Shown here: piece by piece, positions 18,117-26,624 of the stretch | How positions within the stretch are numbered: the stretch's first letter is position 1 | How the letters are laid out: every line of letters begins with the position of its first letter | DNA from: Cellulomonas sp. | GTDB taxonomy: Bacteria > Actinomycetota > Actinomycetes > Actinomycetales > Cellulomonadaceae | Assembly (NCBI RefSeq): GCF_015234515.1 | Contig: NZ_JADGMY010000026.1 | Location: forward strand, 80,833 to 144,832 | Length of the DNA stretch: 64,000 nucleotides | Direction: 5' to 3' | Notes under the pieces: generated by a model | What the model was told of the DNA's origin: nothing | What the model saw: the letters and a program-made list of their open reading frames with translations, nothing else | Databases searched by the model: none | Position numbers and translations under genes: made by a program

Positions 18117-18559
18117 CCGAGCGACCCGGAGCGGACGACCTGCTCGACCTCGCGACCGCGCGCCTGCGTCAGCACACCGACGAGGGCTGGGTGGCCGTCG
18201 GCCCGCGCGTGCTGGCCGCCGCGCTCGGGGCGCTGCGCCCGTCGCAGCCCGTGCGGGGCCGGCACGCCGAGGGTGCGTTCACCGTCACGGCCGACGTGCT
18301 GCGGACGTCGCTGCGCACGGTGCTGGACCCCGACCCGCGCGTGCGCGTGCGTCGCCTGGCGTTCCGCACCGGCGCCGACGACGCGCTCGACGAGGCGGTC
18401 GTCGAGCTGTCGGTCGGCTACCTGCAGCCGATCGCGCCGCTCGCCGCGGACGTGCGCCGCACGGTCGCGGACCACCTGCGCGCCGTGCTGGGCGATCCGG
18501 ACCTGCCGGAGGCGGCCGTCACCGTGGACCTCCTGGTCACGGACGTGCACCGCACGTGA
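18107..18559 (+). CDS. Asp23-like or sigma-associated small protein
   Basis: A 150-residue soluble protein whose ATG at 18107 lies inside the end of the ECF sigma gene, next to an AGGAGG site, so the two are translation-coupled. The strand/helix layout (FTVTADVLRTSLRTVLD, VVELSVGYLQPIAPLAADVRRTVADHLRAVLG, AVTVDLLVTDVHRT) resembles an Asp23/Gls24 domain, but the similarity is weak. An alternative is a sigma-factor partner with a regulatory role. No membrane segment is present. Confidence 0.65.
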   Translation: MALTERPGADDLLDLATARLRQHTDEGWVAVGPRVLAAALGALRPSQPVRGRHAEGAFTVTADVLRTSLRTVLDPDPRVRVRRLAFRTGADDALDEAVVELSVGYLQPIAPLAADVRRTVADHLRAVLGDPDLPEAAVTVDLLVTDVHRT

Positions 18560-18562
18560 GGT

Positions 18563-19783
18563 TCACACGAGCAGGAGCACCAGCAGCGCCACGTTGAGCA
18601 CGACCACCAGGCCGACGACGACGCACAGCACGGCGTGCAGCCACGGCCCGTTGCGGTCGGCACCCATGAGCCCGCGGTCGCGGCCGTACCGCACGAGCGG
18701 GACCAGGGCGAACGGGATGCCGAAGCTGAGGACGACCTGGCTGAGCACCAGCGTCCACGTGGGGTCCGCGCCGACGGCGAGCAGCACGATCGCGGGCACC
18801 AGCGTGACGACCCGGCGCAGCAGCAGCGGGAACTGCCGGTGCAGCAGGCCCGCCATGATGGTCGCGCCCGCGTAGGCGCCGACCGACGTCGACGCGAGCC
18901 CCGACGCGAGCAGGCCGACCGCGAACGCCAGCCCGACGGCCGGGCCGAGGGCGTCGACGATCGCGGCGTGCGCGCCCTCGATCGTGTCGGTGCCCTCGGC
19001 GCCCTGCAGCCCGGACGCGGCGAGCAGCAGCAGGCCGATGTTGACGGCGCCGGCCACGACGAGCGCGACGGCGACGTCCCAGCGCGTGGCGCGCAGCAGG
19101 CGACGGCGCGCCGACCCCTCGGGCGCGTGCCCGTGCCGGTCCCGTGCGAGCGCCGAGTGCACGTAGATGGCGTGCGGCATGACGGTCGCCCCGAGCATGC
19201 TCGCCGCGAGCAGCACCGAGTCGGTACCGGCGAACCGCGGGACCAGCCCGCCGAGCACGCCGCCCGCGTCGGGCGGGGAGGCGAGCAGCCCGGCCAGGAA
19301 CCCCACCGTGATGACGGCGAGCAGCGCCACGACCACGGCCTCGAACCGCCGCTGGCCGTACCGGTCCTGCGTCGCGAGGAGCACGATCGACGCGGCACCG
19401 ACGATCAGCCCGCCGAGCGGCAGCGGGACGCCGAACAGCAGGTGCAGCGCGATCGCCCCGCCCACCACCTCGGCGACGTCGGTGGCCGCGGCGACGACCT
19501 CCGCCTGCACCCAGAACGCGAGCCGCGGCCCGCGGCGCAGCCGGCCACCCAGCACGCCGGGCAGCGTCCGGCCCGTGACCAGGCCGAGCTTCGCGGACTG
19601 GTACTGGACCAGGACGGCCATCGCGTTGGCCGCGACGAGCACCCACAGCAGCAGGTAGCCGTAGCGGGCGCCGGCGGTGAGGTTCGCGGCGACGTTGCCG
19701 GGGTCGACGTAGGCGACGGCCGCGACGAACGCGGGGCCGAGCAGCGCGGCACCGCGTGCCCGCACCGGCGCCGGAGTTCGCAT
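18563..19783 (-). CDS. mntH: Nramp family divalent metal transporter (MntH-like)
   Basis: A 406-residue Nramp protein with about eleven membrane helices. The metal-site motifs are present: AYVDPGNVAANL in helix 1 and ATVMPHAIYVHSA in helix 6, containing the family Asp-Pro-Gly-Asn and Met-Pro-His. These bind Mn or Fe in proton-driven uptake. ATG at 19783 is preferred. A TTAGGC half-site lies close upstream (near 19794), reminiscent of DtxR/MntR-type boxes but without a second half, so metal control is only a suggestion. Its 3' end abuts the plus-strand gene ending at 18559, so the two converge. Confidence 0.88.
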   Translation of the reverse strand: MRTPAPVRARGAALLGPAFVAAVAYVDPGNVAANLTAGARYGYLLLWVLVAANAMAVLVQYQSAKLGLVTGRTLPGVLGGRLRRGPRLAFWVQAEVVAAATDVAEVVGGAIALHLLFGVPLPLGGLIVGAASIVLLATQDRYGQRRFEAVVVALLAVITVGFLAGLLASPPDAGGVLGGLVPRFAGTDSVLLAASMLGATVMPHAIYVHSALARDRHGHAPEGSARRRLLRATRWDVAVALVVAGAVNIGLLLLAASGLQGAEGTDTIEGAHAAIVDALGPAVGLAFAVGLLASGLASTSVGAYAGATIMAGLLHRQFPLLLRRVVTLVPAIVLLAVGADPTWTLVLSQVVLSFGIPFALVPLVRYGRDRGLMGADRNGPWLHAVLCVVVGLVVVLNVALLVLLLV

Positions 19784-19830
19784 GGCCGAACGTTAGGCAT
19801 CAGGGCGCCGCAACGCCACGCGGGCGCCGG

Positions 19831-20469
19831 TCAGGCGACGGCGCGCTCCCACGCGTCGTCCTCGGCCCGCCGGAAGCCGACGCGCTCCAGGTACGGCACC
19901 GCTCCGGGCGGCGCGGTCGGCACGACGAGCCGGTGCAGGCCGTGCGCGGCGAACACGTCGGAGTCCCGGTAGACGAACTCCCCCGGCGTGAAGTCGCGGA
20001 ACCGCGGGGTCACCCAGTCCAGGACGACGACCCCCGAGCCGTCGCCGCGGTCGCGCACCAGCACCACGCCGACGGTCTCGTCCCCGCGCACCACGAGGAA
20101 CGCGAGCTCCGCGCCCGTCGCGTCCCGGCCGGCGACGTCGTCCCCGGGCACCGTCCGGTGCCGTGCGACGTCGTCGGCGTGCACCGCCAGGACGTGCCGC
20201 AGGTAGGCGTCGTCGGGGGCGACCTCGACCACCGCGTAGACGTTCGCGTCGGACCGCTCGCGTCGCAGCCGCCAGAGCCAGTAGAGGTCGATGACGGCGA
20301 TGGCGCCGTTCATCGCGGCGAACGCCCAGATGCCGAACACCGCGTTGTACGCCGTCGCCAGCACGGCACCGACGAGGTTCATGACCCGGAACCGCCACAC
20401 GCGTGCCTGCATCAGCGACACGACGACCAGCACGGACCCGGTCCACCCGATGACTTCCCACCACGGCAT
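19831..20469 (-). CDS. YgjV-like membrane protein with C-terminal soluble domain
   Basis: A 212-residue protein. The N-terminal 70 residues form three short hydrophobic helices in the YgjV pattern: WEVIGWTGSVLVVVSLMQ, FRVMNLVGAVLATAYNAVFGIW and NGAIAVIDLYWLWRL. The C-terminal 120 residues are soluble, with strands ELAFLVVRGDETVGVVLVRD and an ending YLERVGFRR that resembles a degenerate GNAT fold. No acetyl-CoA motif is evident. ATG at 20469 begins with MPWWEVIGW. The function is unknown. It is divergent from the double GNAT gene, with 78 bp between them. Confidence 0.72.
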   Translation of the reverse strand: MPWWEVIGWTGSVLVVVSLMQARVWRFRVMNLVGAVLATAYNAVFGIWAFAAMNGAIAVIDLYWLWRLRRERSDANVYAVVEVAPDDAYLRHVLAVHADDVARHRTVPGDDVAGRDATGAELAFLVVRGDETVGVVLVRDRGDGSGVVVLDWVTPRFRDFTPGEFVYRDSDVFAAHGLHRLVVPTAPPGAVPYLERVGFRRAEDDAWERAVA

Positions 20470-20547
20470 GCCCGCAGGCTAGGCCCTGGCCGGCGGACGT
20501 CCGTAAAGACGTCGACGCGCCGGCGCGGGGCGTGGATCGTAGGAGTC

Positions 20548-21651
20548 ATGACGACGTGGTCGATCCGTGAGCTCCCCGTGCCGACGTCCCTCGACTCCCC
20601 CGGCGCGTGGCTGCTGCACGGCATGGTGGACGCCCAGAACGAGGCGATCCGCGAGGCGTGGGGCAGCGACGACTTCGCGACCACGGCGCGCCGCGCGCTG
20701 TCGCAGCTGGAGCACCAGGTCGACACCCGGCGCGTGCGGCTCGTCGCCGTCGACGAGGCCACGGACGGCGCCGACCCCGGCCGCGTCCTGGGCTTCGCGC
20801 GGCTGGACCTGCCGCTCGCGGACAACACCCACACGGGCTGGCTGGACCTGGGCGTGCGGCCCGGGCACCGAGGGCGTGGCATCGGCGACGCGCTGCACAC
20901 CGCGGCGTGCGACGCGGCCCGCGCCGAGGGGCGCACGCGCCTGATGACGGAGACCGAGCAGGCCGTCGAGCCGCCCCCGGGGCCCCAGACGCTGGCCGCG
21001 CCCACCGGCGAGGGGCTCGTGTCCGGCACCGACGTTCCGGTGCGGTTCGCGCTCGCGCGCGGGTGGACCCTCGAGCAGGTCGCGCGCCACTCGCGCCTCA
21101 CGCTGCCGCTCGACCTCGCCGACCTCGAGGAGCACCGCGCCCGCGCCGCCGCGGCCGCGGGCCCCGACTACCGCCCGGTGACGTGGGTCGACGCGACGCC
21201 CGAGCACTGGGCCGAGCAGATGGCCCTGCTGCACGTCAGCATGAGCACCGACGAGCCGTCCGGGGCGCTCGACGTCGAGCAGGAGGTGTGGGACGCGGCC
21301 CGCGTGCTGCGGGACGATGCGCAGACGCTCAGCCGCGACGAGCACCTGCTGACCACGGCGGTCGAGCACGTGTCGTCGGGCCGGCTCGTCGCGTACTCGC
21401 AGCTGATGATCCCGCCGCACACCGACGAGTTCGTCTGGCAGGAGGACACGCTGGTCGCCCGTGAGCACCGCGGCCACCGGCTCGGCATGCTCGTCAAGGC
21501 GGTCCAGCTGCAGCGGCTCGTGGACGAGCGGCCGTCGGTGCGCCGCATCAGCACGTGGAACGCCGAGGAGAACCGCTGGATGCTCGCCATCAACATCGCC
21601 CTGGGCTTCCGGCCCGCGGGCGGCAGCGGGGTGTGGCAGCGCAGCCTGTGA
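20548..21651 (+). CDS. Double-domain GNAT N-acetyltransferase (MshD-like architecture)
   Basis: A 367-residue protein with two GNAT domains. The N-terminal one has motif A GVRPGHRGRGIGDALH (about residue 108) and the C-terminal one has VAREHRGHRLGMLVKA (about residue 306), followed by STWNAEENRWMLAINIALGF. Two-domain GNATs of this size include mycothiol synthase MshD; this protein differs in sequence, so only the architecture is compared. ATG at 20548 has a good AGGAG site 4 bases upstream; the open frame before it is shadow. Substrate unknown. Confidence 0.85.
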   Translation: MTTWSIRELPVPTSLDSPGAWLLHGMVDAQNEAIREAWGSDDFATTARRALSQLEHQVDTRRVRLVAVDEATDGADPGRVLGFARLDLPLADNTHTGWLDLGVRPGHRGRGIGDALHTAACDAARAEGRTRLMTETEQAVEPPPGPQTLAAPTGEGLVSGTDVPVRFALARGWTLEQVARHSRLTLPLDLADLEEHRARAAAAAGPDYRPVTWVDATPEHWAEQMALLHVSMSTDEPSGALDVEQEVWDAARVLRDDAQTLSRDEHLLTTAVEHVSSGRLVAYSQLMIPPHTDEFVWQEDTLVAREHRGHRLGMLVKAVQLQRLVDERPSVRRISTWNAEENRWMLAINIALGFRPAGGSGVWQRSL

Positions 21652-21660
21652 GCCGGGGGG

Positions 21661-22422
21661 TCAGTGCGTGGACGCCGTCGGGTGCCCCAGCGCCCACCAG
21701 CCCGACCAGCGCCGCCGCGCCTCGCTGAGCACCTCGTCGTCCAGGCCGTACGTGGACAGCGTCGCGTCGACGGTGCCGTGCGGCGGCCGCTCGACCGCGG
21801 GGCGGATCACGAGGACGAGCAGCGACTGCGCGATGCCGTGCAGGTGGATCCCCACCTGGTGATCGCCCTTGTAGAACACCGTGCCGCCGACGCGGGACCC
21901 GTCGGGGCGCGTCGCCTCGACGTGACCGCGGACCGGCAGGCCCCGCACGCCGTGCAGGCCCGCGCGGAACAGCAGCGGGTCGCTGCGCGTGCCGGCGTCC
22001 ATGCCGTGCGACACGAGCGTCACGCGGTCCTGGCCCGGGTGGACGCCGAGCGCGAACGCGAGCTGGTGGACGAACTGGATCCAGCCCTCGTCCATCTCGT
22101 CGAAGACCCCGTCGAACGTCGACAGCCCGTCGTGGCTGGGCCGCGTCACCACGACGTGCGTGCGGGCGGGCTCGTCGTCGCGGGCCGTGACGGTCAGCCG
22201 GTCGTGGTTGCGCCACACCAGCGAGCGCGTCGTGCGGCCGTCGGTGTGGTCGTGCACCTCGCGCACGTCGTCGACGAAGATCTCGCGGATCTCCGCGTCC
22301 AGCCCGTCGTAGTCCCAGCCGAACCACCTGCGGACGAGGCGCGGGTCACGCAGGTGCTCCCACACGGTGGCGACGGGGGACTTGATGTCGACGGAGACGA
22401 CCTCACGACGCTCGAGGGTCAT
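21661..22422 (-). CDS. SRPBCC/AHSA1-like domain protein
   Basis: A 253-residue protein whose N-terminal 150 residues show the START-like SRPBCC pattern: SVDIKSPVATVWEHLRDPRLVRRWFGWDYDG opens the helix-grip fold, followed by strands rich in Asp/Val and the long C-terminal helix GWIQFVHQLAFALG. The last 100 residues continue with VGGTVFYKGDHQVGIHLHGI, an additional region of unknown role. ATG at 22422 follows GAGGTGA. SRPBCC proteins bind hydrophobic ligands; none can be predicted here. It is convergent with the double GNAT gene. Confidence 0.8.
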   Translation of the reverse strand: MTLERREVVSVDIKSPVATVWEHLRDPRLVRRWFGWDYDGLDAEIREIFVDDVREVHDHTDGRTTRSLVWRNHDRLTVTARDDEPARTHVVVTRPSHDGLSTFDGVFDEMDEGWIQFVHQLAFALGVHPGQDRVTLVSHGMDAGTRSDPLLFRAGLHGVRGLPVRGHVEATRPDGSRVGGTVFYKGDHQVGIHLHGIAQSLLVLVIRPAVERPPHGTVDATLSTYGLDDEVLSEARRRWSGWWALGHPTASTH

Positions 22423-22477
22423 GCCGTTCACCTCGCTGCTCTCGGTGGGCGGGACTGCCCTGTCCCGTGCCACGACG

Positions 22478-23554
22478 TTAGCCGGGCAGCCCCGCGACCG
22501 CAGCGGGATCGACGCGCAGCGCCACGCGCGCACCGGGCGCGCACGTCCACCCGGCGGGCGCGAGGGCGCTCACGCGTCCGACCCCGTCGACGTCGACGAC
22601 GACCTCGGTGCGCCCGCGCCGCGAGCGCTGCACCTCGACGACCCCTGTGACGCCCCCGCCGACGCCCCCGGGCAGGGCGTCCGGGGGCAGGCCCGGCGTG
22701 ACGACGAACGCGCCCGCCGCGAGCGCGAGCACCCCGCCGGCCGGCAGCAGCGCGACGCCGGCGTCACGCGCCGCGTCGACCAGAGCGCGCACGGCCGTCG
22801 GCACGTCCGCGCCGGCCGCCGGCACGTCGACGAACGCCTCGTACCCGAGGAACTCCGCGACGCGCCGGGACGCCGGCCGCGCCCACAGCGCACCGGGCGC
22901 GGCGACCTGCAGCAGCCGGCCCGCGTCCATCACGGCGACGCGGTCGGCGACGGCGAACGCCTCGTCCTGGTCGTGCGTGACGAACAGCGCGGTCGTGCCC
23001 GTGGCCACCAGGACGTCCCGCAGGTCGAGCGCGAGCCGCTCGCGCAGGGCGCGGTCGAGCGCGGACAGCGGCTCGTCGAGCAGCAGCAGGCGGGGCCGGG
23101 GTGCCAGCGCGCGCGCCAGGGCGACGCGCTGCCGCTCGCCGCCGGACAGCGTCGCGACGTCCCGGCGCTGGGTGCCGGGCAGCCCGACGAGGTCGAGCAG
23201 CTCGGCGACGCGGGCCTCGCGCGCCGCGCGGTCACGCCGCTCGGGCAGGCCGTACGCGACGTTGCCGGCGACGTCCCGGTGCGCGAAGAGCTGCCCGTCC
23301 TGGAACAGCAGGCCGAACCCGCGGCGGTGCACGGGCACGTCGACGACCGACACGCCGTCCCACGCGACGTCGCCGCCGCCCAGCGGCTCGAGCCCCGCGA
23401 CGGCACGCAGCAGCGAGGACTTGCCGCACCCCGACGGCCCGAGCAGGGCCACGACCTCCCCGGTCGGCACGGTGAGGTCCACGCCGTCGACGGCCGCCCC
23501 CGCCGCACCCGCGTACCGCACGACGACGTCGGCGACCTGCAAACCGTCGCTCAC
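22478..23554 (-). CDS. thiQ: Thiamine ABC importer ATP-binding protein
   Basis: A 358-residue ATPase subunit. Seen are Walker A GPSGCGKSS (about residue 41), LFQDGQLFAHRDVAGNV with the Q-loop, signature LSGGERQRVALARAL, Walker B LLLLDEPLSALD and FVTHDQDEA. A C-terminal extension of about 120 residues with beta-strand character is TOBE-like, as in sugar/iron importers. GTG at 23554 overlaps the permease stop by 4 bp. As third gene behind a TPP riboswitch it powers thiamine or thiamine-precursor uptake; the substrate assignment rests on the riboswitch and the binding protein. Confidence 0.87.
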   Translation of the reverse strand: MSDGLQVADVVVRYAGAAGAAVDGVDLTVPTGEVVALLGPSGCGKSSLLRAVAGLEPLGGGDVAWDGVSVVDVPVHRRGFGLLFQDGQLFAHRDVAGNVAYGLPERRDRAAREARVAELLDLVGLPGTQRRDVATLSGGERQRVALARALAPRPRLLLLDEPLSALDRALRERLALDLRDVLVATGTTALFVTHDQDEAFAVADRVAVMDAGRLLQVAAPGALWARPASRRVAEFLGYEAFVDVPAAGADVPTAVRALVDAARDAGVALLPAGGVLALAAGAFVVTPGLPPDALPGGVGGGVTGVVEVQRSRRGRTEVVVDVDGVGRVSALAPAGWTCAPGARVALRVDPAAVAGLPG

Positions 23555-25293
23555 CACGCACCTCCGATCCCCGGGCGGCGCAGCCGCTCGCACACGGCCA
23601 CGACACCCGCGGTCAGGGCGGCCAGCAGCACGGACGCCGCGAGCGCGGCCCCGTAGTTCTCGGCGCCGGGGCGGCCCAGCAGCCGGAAGATGACGACCGG
23701 CAGCGTCGGCTCCTGCGGGCGCGCGAGGAACGACGTGGCACCGAACTCCCCCAGCGACACCGCGAAGGCGAACCCGAGCGCGAGGCCCACGGCCCGCACG
23801 GCGACCGCGAGGTCCACGGTGCGCAGCACCCGGCCGGGCGCGGCGCCGAGCGTCGCGGCGACCTCCCGCTGGCGCGGGTCGATGGCGCGCAGCACGGGCA
23901 GCACGGTGCGCACGACGAGCGGCACGGCGACGACCGCCTGCGCGACCGCGACCAGCACGGGTGAGGCGCGCAGGTCCACCGGCAGGCCCAGCGGCGCGTC
24001 CATGGACACGAGGAACCCGAACCCGACGGTCACGGCCGACACCCCGAGCGGCAGCATGAACAGCGCGTCGAGCCCGGCGACGGCGCGGCGGGCCGACGCG
24101 CGGCGGGGGCGCCGCGACACGACGAGCGCGACGAGCCCGCCGACGACCAGGGCGATGAGCGTCGCGTCGACGGCGGTGCGCACCGACGTGCCGGCGGCCT
24201 GCCACGCGGACACCGCCAGCGTGTCCTGCGGCACGCCCAGCGCGGCGTAGTTGTCGAGCCCCCAGCCGCGCGGCGTGCGCAGGGAGCGGACCACGAGGTT
24301 GAGCAGCGGCAGCGCGAGCAGGCCGCCCACGGTCACGACGGTCACGACGACGGCCACGACGTCGAGCGGCTCGCGCAGGTGGACCGGGCGGGTGGTCACG
24401 GTCGGCGCGCCGAGCGTCAGCGCGCGCTCCGTGCGGGCACGCGCACGGCCGGCGAGCGCGAGGGCACCGACCACGACGACGACCTGCACGACCGACAGCA
24501 CGGCCGCGGCCCGCAGGTCGAGGAACTGGGTGGTCTGGATCCAGATCTCCGTCTCGACCGTGCCGTACCGGCGCCCGCCGAGCACCAGGACGGTCCCGAA
24601 CGCCGTCGCGCAGAACAGGAAGACGAGCGACGCGGCCGACGCGATCGCGGGGCCCAGCGCGGGCAGGGTGACGGTCCGCAGCACGCGCCACGGGGACGCC
24701 CCGAGCGCCCGGGCCGCCTGCTCGGCGCGGGGGTCGAGGCGCTCCCACATGCCGCCGACCGTGCGCACCACGACCGCGTAGTTGAAGAACACGAGCGCCA
24801 GGACGATCGCGGCGAACGTGCCGTCCAGGCCCAGCCCGCCGAGCAGCCCGCCGTCGACCAGCAGCGAGCGGAACGCGACACCGACCACGACCGTGGGCAG
24901 CACGAACGGCACGGTGACGAACGCGCGCAGCGCGCCGCGCCCGCGGAACCGGCAGCGGTACAGCAGGTACGCGCCCGGGACACCGAGCAGCACGGCACCG
25001 GCCGTGCCGAGCGCGGCCTGCGCGAGCGTCTGGCCGACGACGCGCCACGTGCGCGGGCGCGCGAACACGTCGCCGAACCCGCCCAGGTCGAGGCGGCCGT
25101 CGGTGAGGAACCCCCGCCCGACGATCTCCAGGACGGGCCAGACGAAGAACGCCGTGAGGAACAGCAGCGGCACCCCGGCCGCGAGCGCCCACCCCGTCCG
25201 GCCCGGCCAGCGCCGCGGCCGGCGCGCCGACGGCCCCACCGCGGGCTGAGCGGCAGGGTGCGCGGCGGGCCGGTCGGCGAGCGCGGTCGGCAC
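23551..25293 (-). CDS. thiP: Thiamine ABC importer permease (fused two-domain)
   Basis: A 580-residue permease made of two binding-protein-dependent transport domains in one chain, as in ThiP. Each half ends with the EAA-type loop: EQAARALGASPWRVLRTVTLP near residue 200 and REVAATLGAAPGRVLRTVDL near residue 490. About twelve membrane helices are expected. GTG at 25293 begins two bases after the binding-protein stop, so the genes are coupled, and its own stop overlaps the ATPase start. The N-terminal 30 residues are Ala/Pro-rich and cytoplasmic. Confidence 0.88.
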   Translation of the reverse strand: MPTALADRPAAHPAAQPAVGPSARRPRRWPGRTGWALAAGVPLLFLTAFFVWPVLEIVGRGFLTDGRLDLGGFGDVFARPRTWRVVGQTLAQAALGTAGAVLLGVPGAYLLYRCRFRGRGALRAFVTVPFVLPTVVVGVAFRSLLVDGGLLGGLGLDGTFAAIVLALVFFNYAVVVRTVGGMWERLDPRAEQAARALGASPWRVLRTVTLPALGPAIASAASLVFLFCATAFGTVLVLGGRRYGTVETEIWIQTTQFLDLRAAAVLSVVQVVVVVGALALAGRARARTERALTLGAPTVTTRPVHLREPLDVVAVVVTVVTVGGLLALPLLNLVVRSLRTPRGWGLDNYAALGVPQDTLAVSAWQAAGTSVRTAVDATLIALVVGGLVALVVSRRPRRASARRAVAGLDALFMLPLGVSAVTVGFGFLVSMDAPLGLPVDLRASPVLVAVAQAVVAVPLVVRTVLPVLRAIDPRQREVAATLGAAPGRVLRTVDLAVAVRAVGLALGFAFAVSLGEFGATSFLARPQEPTLPVVIFRLLGRPGAENYGAALAASVLLAALTAGVVAVCERLRRPGIGGAW

Positions 25294-25295
25294 GG

Positions 25296-26396
25296 TCAGC
25301 CGATCACCGTGTCGGACCACTGCGTGAGCCAGCGCTCCCGGTGGGTGGCGACGTCCGCGGGTGCGACGTCGAACGGCGCGTCCGCGAGCGGCGCCCAGCG
25401 CGTCCACTCGTCGGGCAGCTCGACGGCCGAGCTCACGGGGTACATGTACATCGACACCGGGATGTCGGCCTGGACCTCGTCGGACAGCAGGAAGTCGAGG
25501 AGCTGCGCGGCGCCGTCGGGGTTGGCCGCCCCGGACAGCACCCCGGCGTACTCGACCTGCCGGAAGCACGTGTCGAGCAGCGCGCGCGTCGTGGGCTCGT
25601 CGCCGCCCTCGGGGACCGTGAACGGCGGGGACGACGCGTACGACACGACCACGGGACGCGGCCCGTCGCCGCCGCCGGCGGTGAAGTCCGTGTAGTACGC
25701 CTCGGTCCAGCCGTCGGCGACCTGCACGCCGTTGTCGCGCAGGCCGGCCCAGTAGTCGACCCAGCCCTCCTCCCCGAACGCGCCGACGGTCGCGAGCAGG
25801 AAGCCCAGGCCCGGGGAGGACGTCACGGGGTCCGGCACGACCACGAGGTCGCGGTACGCCGGGTCGAGCAGCGAGTCCAGGGTCGTCGGCTCGGGCACGC
25901 CGCGCTCCGCGAACCACGCGGTGTCGACGTTGAGGCACACGTCGCCCAGGTCGATCGCGGTCAGCGCGCCGGCGTCGTCGCCCGGCACGGCGTGCGCGGC
26001 CGCGTCGGACGCCGCGGGCGCGGTGAGGTCGGACGCGACCACGACGCCCTCGTCGAGCGCGCGCGACGCGAACGCGTTGTCGATGCCGTAGACGAGGTCG
26101 CCCAGCGGCGCGTCCTTGGTGAGGACGAGCTGGTTGACCAGCGCGCCGGAGTCGGCCTGCTGCACGACCTGCACGTCCAGCCCGCTCTCCTCCTCGAACT
26201 GCTCGAGCAGGCCCTCGGAGAGGGCGAACGACTCGTGGGTCACGAGCGTCACGGTCCCGGCGCCGCCGCCGGTCGCCTCGGGCGTCCCACCGCCGGTGGC
26301 GGAGCACGCGGTCAGCGTCACGAGCGCCGCGCACGTCGCCGCACCGAGCGCGGTGCGGCGGGCGTGCGGGGACCTACGGGGGCTCTGGGTGGCCAT
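25296..26396 (-). CDS. thiB: Thiamine ABC importer substrate-binding lipoprotein
   Basis: A 366-residue secreted binding protein. It has a basic N-terminus (PRRSPHARRT), a hydrophobic core and a lipobox LTACS, so it is membrane-anchored through lipid-modified Cys. The mature part matches the ThiB pattern: VTLVTHESFALSEGLLEQFEEESG, GDLVYGIDNAFAS and VVPDPVTSSPGLGFLLATV. ATG at 26396 is preferred because a CGGAGG site lies 11 bases upstream; ATG at 26420 would add eight residues and lies in the loop of a hairpin that can hide that site. Expression is controlled by the upstream TPP riboswitch. Confidence 0.88.
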   Translation of the reverse strand: MATQSPRRSPHARRTALGAATCAALVTLTACSATGGGTPEATGGGAGTVTLVTHESFALSEGLLEQFEEESGLDVQVVQQADSGALVNQLVLTKDAPLGDLVYGIDNAFASRALDEGVVVASDLTAPAASDAAAHAVPGDDAGALTAIDLGDVCLNVDTAWFAERGVPEPTTLDSLLDPAYRDLVVVPDPVTSSPGLGFLLATVGAFGEEGWVDYWAGLRDNGVQVADGWTEAYYTDFTAGGGDGPRPVVVSYASSPPFTVPEGGDEPTTRALLDTCFRQVEYAGVLSGAANPDGAAQLLDFLLSDEVQADIPVSMYMYPVSSAVELPDEWTRWAPLADAPFDVAPADVATHRERWLTQWSDTVIG

Positions 26397-26402
26397 GTGG
26401 TC

Positions 26403-26477
26403 GTCGTCCTCCGTCGTCATCGGAGGGGTCCCGTGCTCCTCGCCCCGTGGCGCAGCCACGGGGCGAGGAGCACGGGA
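26403..26477 (-). promoter_or_regulatory. Expression platform of the TPP riboswitch: long hairpin plus SD-sequestering helix
   Basis: Between the aptamer and thiB is a perfect inverted repeat, 26429-26451 pairing with 26455-26477 (23 bp, loop of 3). No U-run follows it on the minus strand, so it is not a classical terminator. Just downstream, CCTCCG (26421-26426) can pair with CGGAGG (26408-26413), which is the ribosome-binding site of thiB, in a 6-bp helix with a 7-base loop. This suggests translational control when TPP is bound. Pairings are seen; the mechanism is inferred. Confidence 0.65.
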
Positions 26478-26487
26478 GGAGAGAAAG

Positions 26488-26594
26488 CCCGACTCCCTAC
26501 GCCGGTATCACCCGGATCAGGTTCGAGGGTCTGCGGTGGTCCGCACTCTCAGCGTCCGTCCCACCGTCACCGGCGGGACGACGCTCCCCTGTCG
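26488..26594 (-). promoter_or_regulatory. TPP riboswitch aptamer (THI element)
   Basis: Read on the minus strand, the conserved THI-box blocks occur in order: GGGGAGC near 26590, CTGAGA at 26547-26552 (in GCTGAGAGTGCGG), GACCCT, GAACCTGATC at 26515-26524, CGGGT and the closing GTAGGGAG near 26494. This is the standard TPP aptamer and needs no further context to recognise. It sits about 95 bases upstream of thiB and controls the thiBPQ operon, so uptake is shut off when thiamine pyrophosphate is plentiful. Confidence 0.95.
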
Positions 26595-26624
26595 TTCGCG
26601 ACGATCCTAGCCTCCGCTCCGCCC

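Noticed and set aside
19794..19800. TTAGGC half-site before mntH as a possible metal-regulator box
   Set aside because: Only one half of the palindrome is present; not enough to call a DtxR/MntR site.
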